From NCBI GenBank assembly GCA_934663655.1, contig CAKUKT010000100.1, forward strand, positions 1 through 8,305: 8,305 bases of DNA, in the 5' to 3' direction. A model generated the notes under the pieces. The model saw only the letters and a program-made list of their open reading frames with translations. It ran no database searches and was not told the origin of the DNA. This DNA comes from an uncultured Victivallaceae bacterium. Lineage in GTDB: Bacteria > Verrucomicrobiota > Lentisphaeria > Victivallales > Victivallaceae. Of the stretch, positions 7,650 through 8,305 are shown in pieces (positions within the stretch are counted from its first letter, which is position 1; every line of letters starts with the position of its first letter). The position numbers and the translations under genes were made by a program.

Positions 7650-7677
7650 TTGATTTTTTCATATTCGGGATTATATT
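7650..7677 (+). promoter_or_regulatory. Promoter for the 33-codon gene
   Basis: The -35 TTGATT (7650-7655), a 16-base spacer and the -10 TATATT (7672-7677) face right. Transcription would start near 7684, about 41 bases before the ATG at 7725. The -10 is identical to those proposed for ftsA and for the tRNA gene here, which supports the reading. The element lies in a very AT-rich spacer, where chance matches are more likely. Confidence 0.5.
7670..7675 (-). promoter_or_regulatory. Possible -10 element for the minus-strand operon
   Basis: The minus strand carries a perfect TATAAT here. The best upstream partner is only TCGAAA (7694-7699) with an 18-base spacer, so the -35 is poor. Initiation near 7663 would give a leader of about 110 bases before the ATG at 7551. 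Alternatives closer to the gene are TATCTT and TACAAT in the 7585-7610 stretch, also with weak -35 matches. Some promoter must exist in 7552-7724, because this spacer precedes the first gene of the operon. Which hexamer is used cannot be settled by eye. Confidence 0.35.
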
Positions 7678-7724
7678 TTGTGGCTGTAGTAATTTTCGAC
7701 AACCATTTAAATACGGGGAAGAAT

Positions 7725-7826
7725 ATGGGACAGCAACACAACAAGATTGAAAAACGTCGTCGCCGCAAAGCCTATCTTGAGCGCTGCCGCGAGCGTGCCA
7801 TGGCGGCTGCGTCTAAGAAAAAATAA
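7725..7826 (+). CDS. 33-residue arginine/lysine-rich small protein
   Basis: The protein begins MGQQHNKIEKRRRRKAYLER and ends in three lysines. It has 7 Arg, 6 Lys and 3 Glu, for a net charge near +10, and no hydrophobic segment. The ATG at 7725 has GGGGAA at 7715-7720 as a close ribosome site, a promoter at 7650-7677, and a rho-independent terminator 55 bases beyond the TAA. This is the architecture of a deliberately expressed single gene. The composition (basic run, then a likely helix AYLERCRERAMAAA) suggests RNA or ribosome binding, like small ribosomal proteins such as bTHX. However, I do not see bTHX motifs. I recall similar MGQQHNK-type short proteins in other PVC-group genomes, annotated as hypothetical, but cannot confirm that here. 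The function is unknown. It is easily missed by gene finders because of its length. Confidence 0.7.
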   Translation: MGQQHNKIEKRRRRKAYLERCRERAMAAASKKK

Positions 7827-7838
7827 ATTGACGGGCAG

Positions 7839-7869
7839 TTCGGGTGGCGCATTTTTGCGTCATTCGGGT
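7839..7869 (+). repeat. Short hairpin bracketed by TTCGGGT direct repeats
   Basis: TGGCGCA (7845-7851), a TTTT loop and TGCGTCA (7856-7862) form a 7-base-pair stem with one G-T pair. TTCGGGT occurs immediately on both sides (7839-7845 and 7863-7869). It lies 12 bases beyond the small gene's stop codon and ahead of the main terminator. It lacks a T-run after the stem, so it is not itself a canonical terminator. It may stabilise the 3' end of the short message. Confidence 0.4.
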
Positions 7870-7881
7870 CATGAAAGAGAT

Positions 7882-7921
7882 CGCCGTCGAAGCAGAGAGG
7901 CTTTGGCGGCGGTTTTGTTTT
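7882..7921 (+). terminator. Rho-independent terminator of the small gene
   Basis: CGCCGTCGAAGC (7882-7893) pairs with GCTTTGGCGGCG (7900-7911) through a 6-base loop AGAGAG. This gives a 12-base-pair stem with two G-T pairs. It is followed after one G by TTTTGTTTT (7913-7921). The stem strength and trailing T-run are those of an intrinsic terminator on the plus strand. It ends the transcript of the 33-codon gene and insulates it from the tRNA unit. Confidence 0.75.
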
Positions 7922-8121
7922 GAGCGGGAGTCCAGTTCCGACCGGAGAAAACAGGGATTGCAGGGAGGATAATCAAATCCGGGAGGGCATTTGTGAAGGC
8001 GAGAATTGGGGGTGAGCAACCGGCGACGAGCTGCCGTGGAATTGTTGCGAGGCAAAGTGGCATATTTATTTTCTCATTTACCGGAAGAGTTTGGGTATGC
8101 TTTTCCCCGGAGGAGGAGAAC
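7922..8121. other. Non-coding spacer without recognisable features
   Basis: I find no convincing gene on either strand. Open frames here have TTG starts or poor ribosome sites and no recognisable protein features, and they overlap one another on opposite strands. Together with the inverted repeat that follows, this makes up the interval between the small gene's terminator and the tRNA promoter. A decayed gene or an unrecognised RNA cannot be excluded by eye. Confidence 0.5.
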
Positions 8122-8157
8122 AATTTTTTCATTTTTGTGTAAAGAAATCAAAAAATT
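8122..8157. repeat. 36-base AT-rich imperfect inverted repeat
   Basis: AATTTTTTCATTTTT (8122-8136) and AGAAATCAAAAAATT (8143-8157) are complementary at 13 of 15 positions, plus one T-G pair, leaving a single C-C mismatch. The loop is GTGTAA (8137-8142). It ends 14 bases upstream of the tRNA promoter's -35. Possible roles are an upstream activating AT-rich element for the tRNA promoter, a protein-binding site or a bidirectional terminator-like structure. None can be chosen from sequence alone. Confidence 0.5.
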
Positions 8158-8171
8158 CCGGCATATTCGGC

Positions 8172-8199
8172 TTGAAATTGTCCAAACGGGGTGTATATT
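8172..8199 (+). promoter_or_regulatory. Promoter of tRNA-Asn
   Basis: The -35 TTGAAA (8172-8177), a 16-base spacer and the -10 TATATT (8194-8199) face the tRNA gene. Initiation near 8206 would leave a leader of about 23 bases before the mature 5' end at 8229, a usual arrangement for a tRNA unit. The hexamers are identical to those of the ftsA promoter in this window. Confidence 0.65.
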
Positions 8200-8210
8200 A
8201 AGTGATATCA

Positions 8211-8224
8211 TCAGCAGATGCTGA
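8211..8224. repeat. Palindrome in the tRNA leader
   Basis: TCAGCA (8211-8216) and TGCTGA (8219-8224) form a perfect 6-base inverted repeat around GA. It lies between the expected transcription start and the tRNA 5' end. The 2-base centre is too tight for a full RNA hairpin, so if it is functional it is more likely a protein-binding DNA site or a shorter stem. It could also be chance. Confidence 0.3.
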
Positions 8225-8228
8225 ATGT

Positions 8229-8303
8229 TCCGGCATAGCTCAGCGGTAGAGTAGGTGGCTGTTAACCACTTGGTCGCTGGTTCGAATCCAGCTGCCGGAG
8301 CCA
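8229..8303 (+). tRNA. tRNA-Asn (anticodon GTT), CCA encoded
   Basis: All arms fold. The acceptor is TCCGGCA (8229-8235) with TGCCGGA (8293-8299), all seven pairs intact. The D stem is GCTC/GAGT, with a short loop AGCGGTA. The anticodon stem GGTGG (8254-8258) pairs with CCACT (8266-8270) around the loop CTGTTAA, with anticodon GTT at 8261-8263, reading asparagine codons AAC and AAT. The variable loop is TGGTC. The T stem is GCTGG/CCAGC with loop TTCGAAT. The discriminator is G8300, as expected for bacterial tRNA-Asn, and CCA is encoded at 8301-8303. The last base pairs of the D and anticodon stems are G-T, which is tolerated. The gene ends two bases before the window edge, so further tRNAs downstream cannot be seen. 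Confidence 0.96.
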
Positions 8304-8305
8304 TT

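Noticed and set aside
7813..8132. Overlapping minus-strand frames opposite the terminator and spacer
   Set aside because: They cover a strong plus-strand terminator, overlap each other in different frames and show no protein-family signal.
8006..8224. 72-codon plus-strand frame before the tRNA
   Set aside because: It has a TTG start and no recognisable features, and it runs through the inverted repeat and the tRNA promoter. It is not credible as a gene.
8074..8304. Minus-strand frame beginning MAPAAGFEPATKW
   Set aside because: Its N-terminus is the reverse complement of the tRNA-Asn T arm and acceptor, a well-known false protein.
1..8305. CRISPR arrays, insertion sequences, phage or defence genes
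   Set aside because: I looked for spaced direct repeats, transposase motifs and terminal inverted repeats on both strands and saw none. The content is ordinary chromosomal genes.

Overview
This is a compact piece of bacterial chromosome with moderately high GC genes and AT-rich spacers. Six minus-strand genes, read from right to left, fill positions 1-7551. A very short plus-strand gene and a tRNA-Asn lie on the right. Clear Shine-Dalgarno sites and an FtsA rule out Planctomycetes and Chlamydiae, which lack the FtsA/FtsZ system. A doubled DUF3857/transglutaminase export protein, a class 1B dihydroorotate dehydrogenase and a tiny arginine-rich protein of a kind I associate with the Verrucomicrobia/Lentisphaerae side of the PVC group make a Lentisphaerae-like (Victivallales-type) source my best guess. 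That assignment is low-confidence inference.

The minus-strand genes, in transcription order, are: an exported 1270-residue protein made of two DUF3857 + transglutaminase-like units (3739-7551); a glyoxalase II-like metallo-beta-lactamase-fold hydrolase (3131-3742); pyrK (2332-3120) and pyrD (1409-2329), the two subunits of NAD-linked dihydroorotate dehydrogenase; pdxB (304-1416), from the DXP-dependent vitamin B6 pathway; and the first 75 codons of ftsA (1-227), which continues off the left edge. The first five are packed with 4-base and 8-base overlaps and 10- and 2-base gaps, so they are almost certainly one translationally coupled operon. ftsA is set apart by 76 bases and has a near-consensus promoter of its own (TTGAAA-17-TATATT).

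The AT-rich spacer at 7552-7724 carries divergent signals: a promoter for the plus-strand 33-codon gene (7725-7826) and a probable promoter for the long minus operon, with overlapping -10 elements. The small gene is followed by a hairpin and then a good rho-independent terminator (7882-7921), so it looks like a self-contained transcription unit. From 7922 to 8171 I see no gene, but there is a 36-base AT-rich imperfect inverted repeat. The window ends with tRNA-Asn(GTT), including an encoded CCA, behind its own TTGAAA-16-TATATT promoter.

Most of the window is housekeeping metabolism. The points most worth a second look are the isolated 33-residue basic protein and the second transglutaminase unit, which has lost all three catalytic residues while the first keeps them. 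Two others are the unusual company of ftsA (pdxB and pyrKD rather than ftsQ and mur genes) and the mutually exclusive promoter layout between the small gene and the operon. I see no CRISPR array, insertion sequence, phage gene or defence system.
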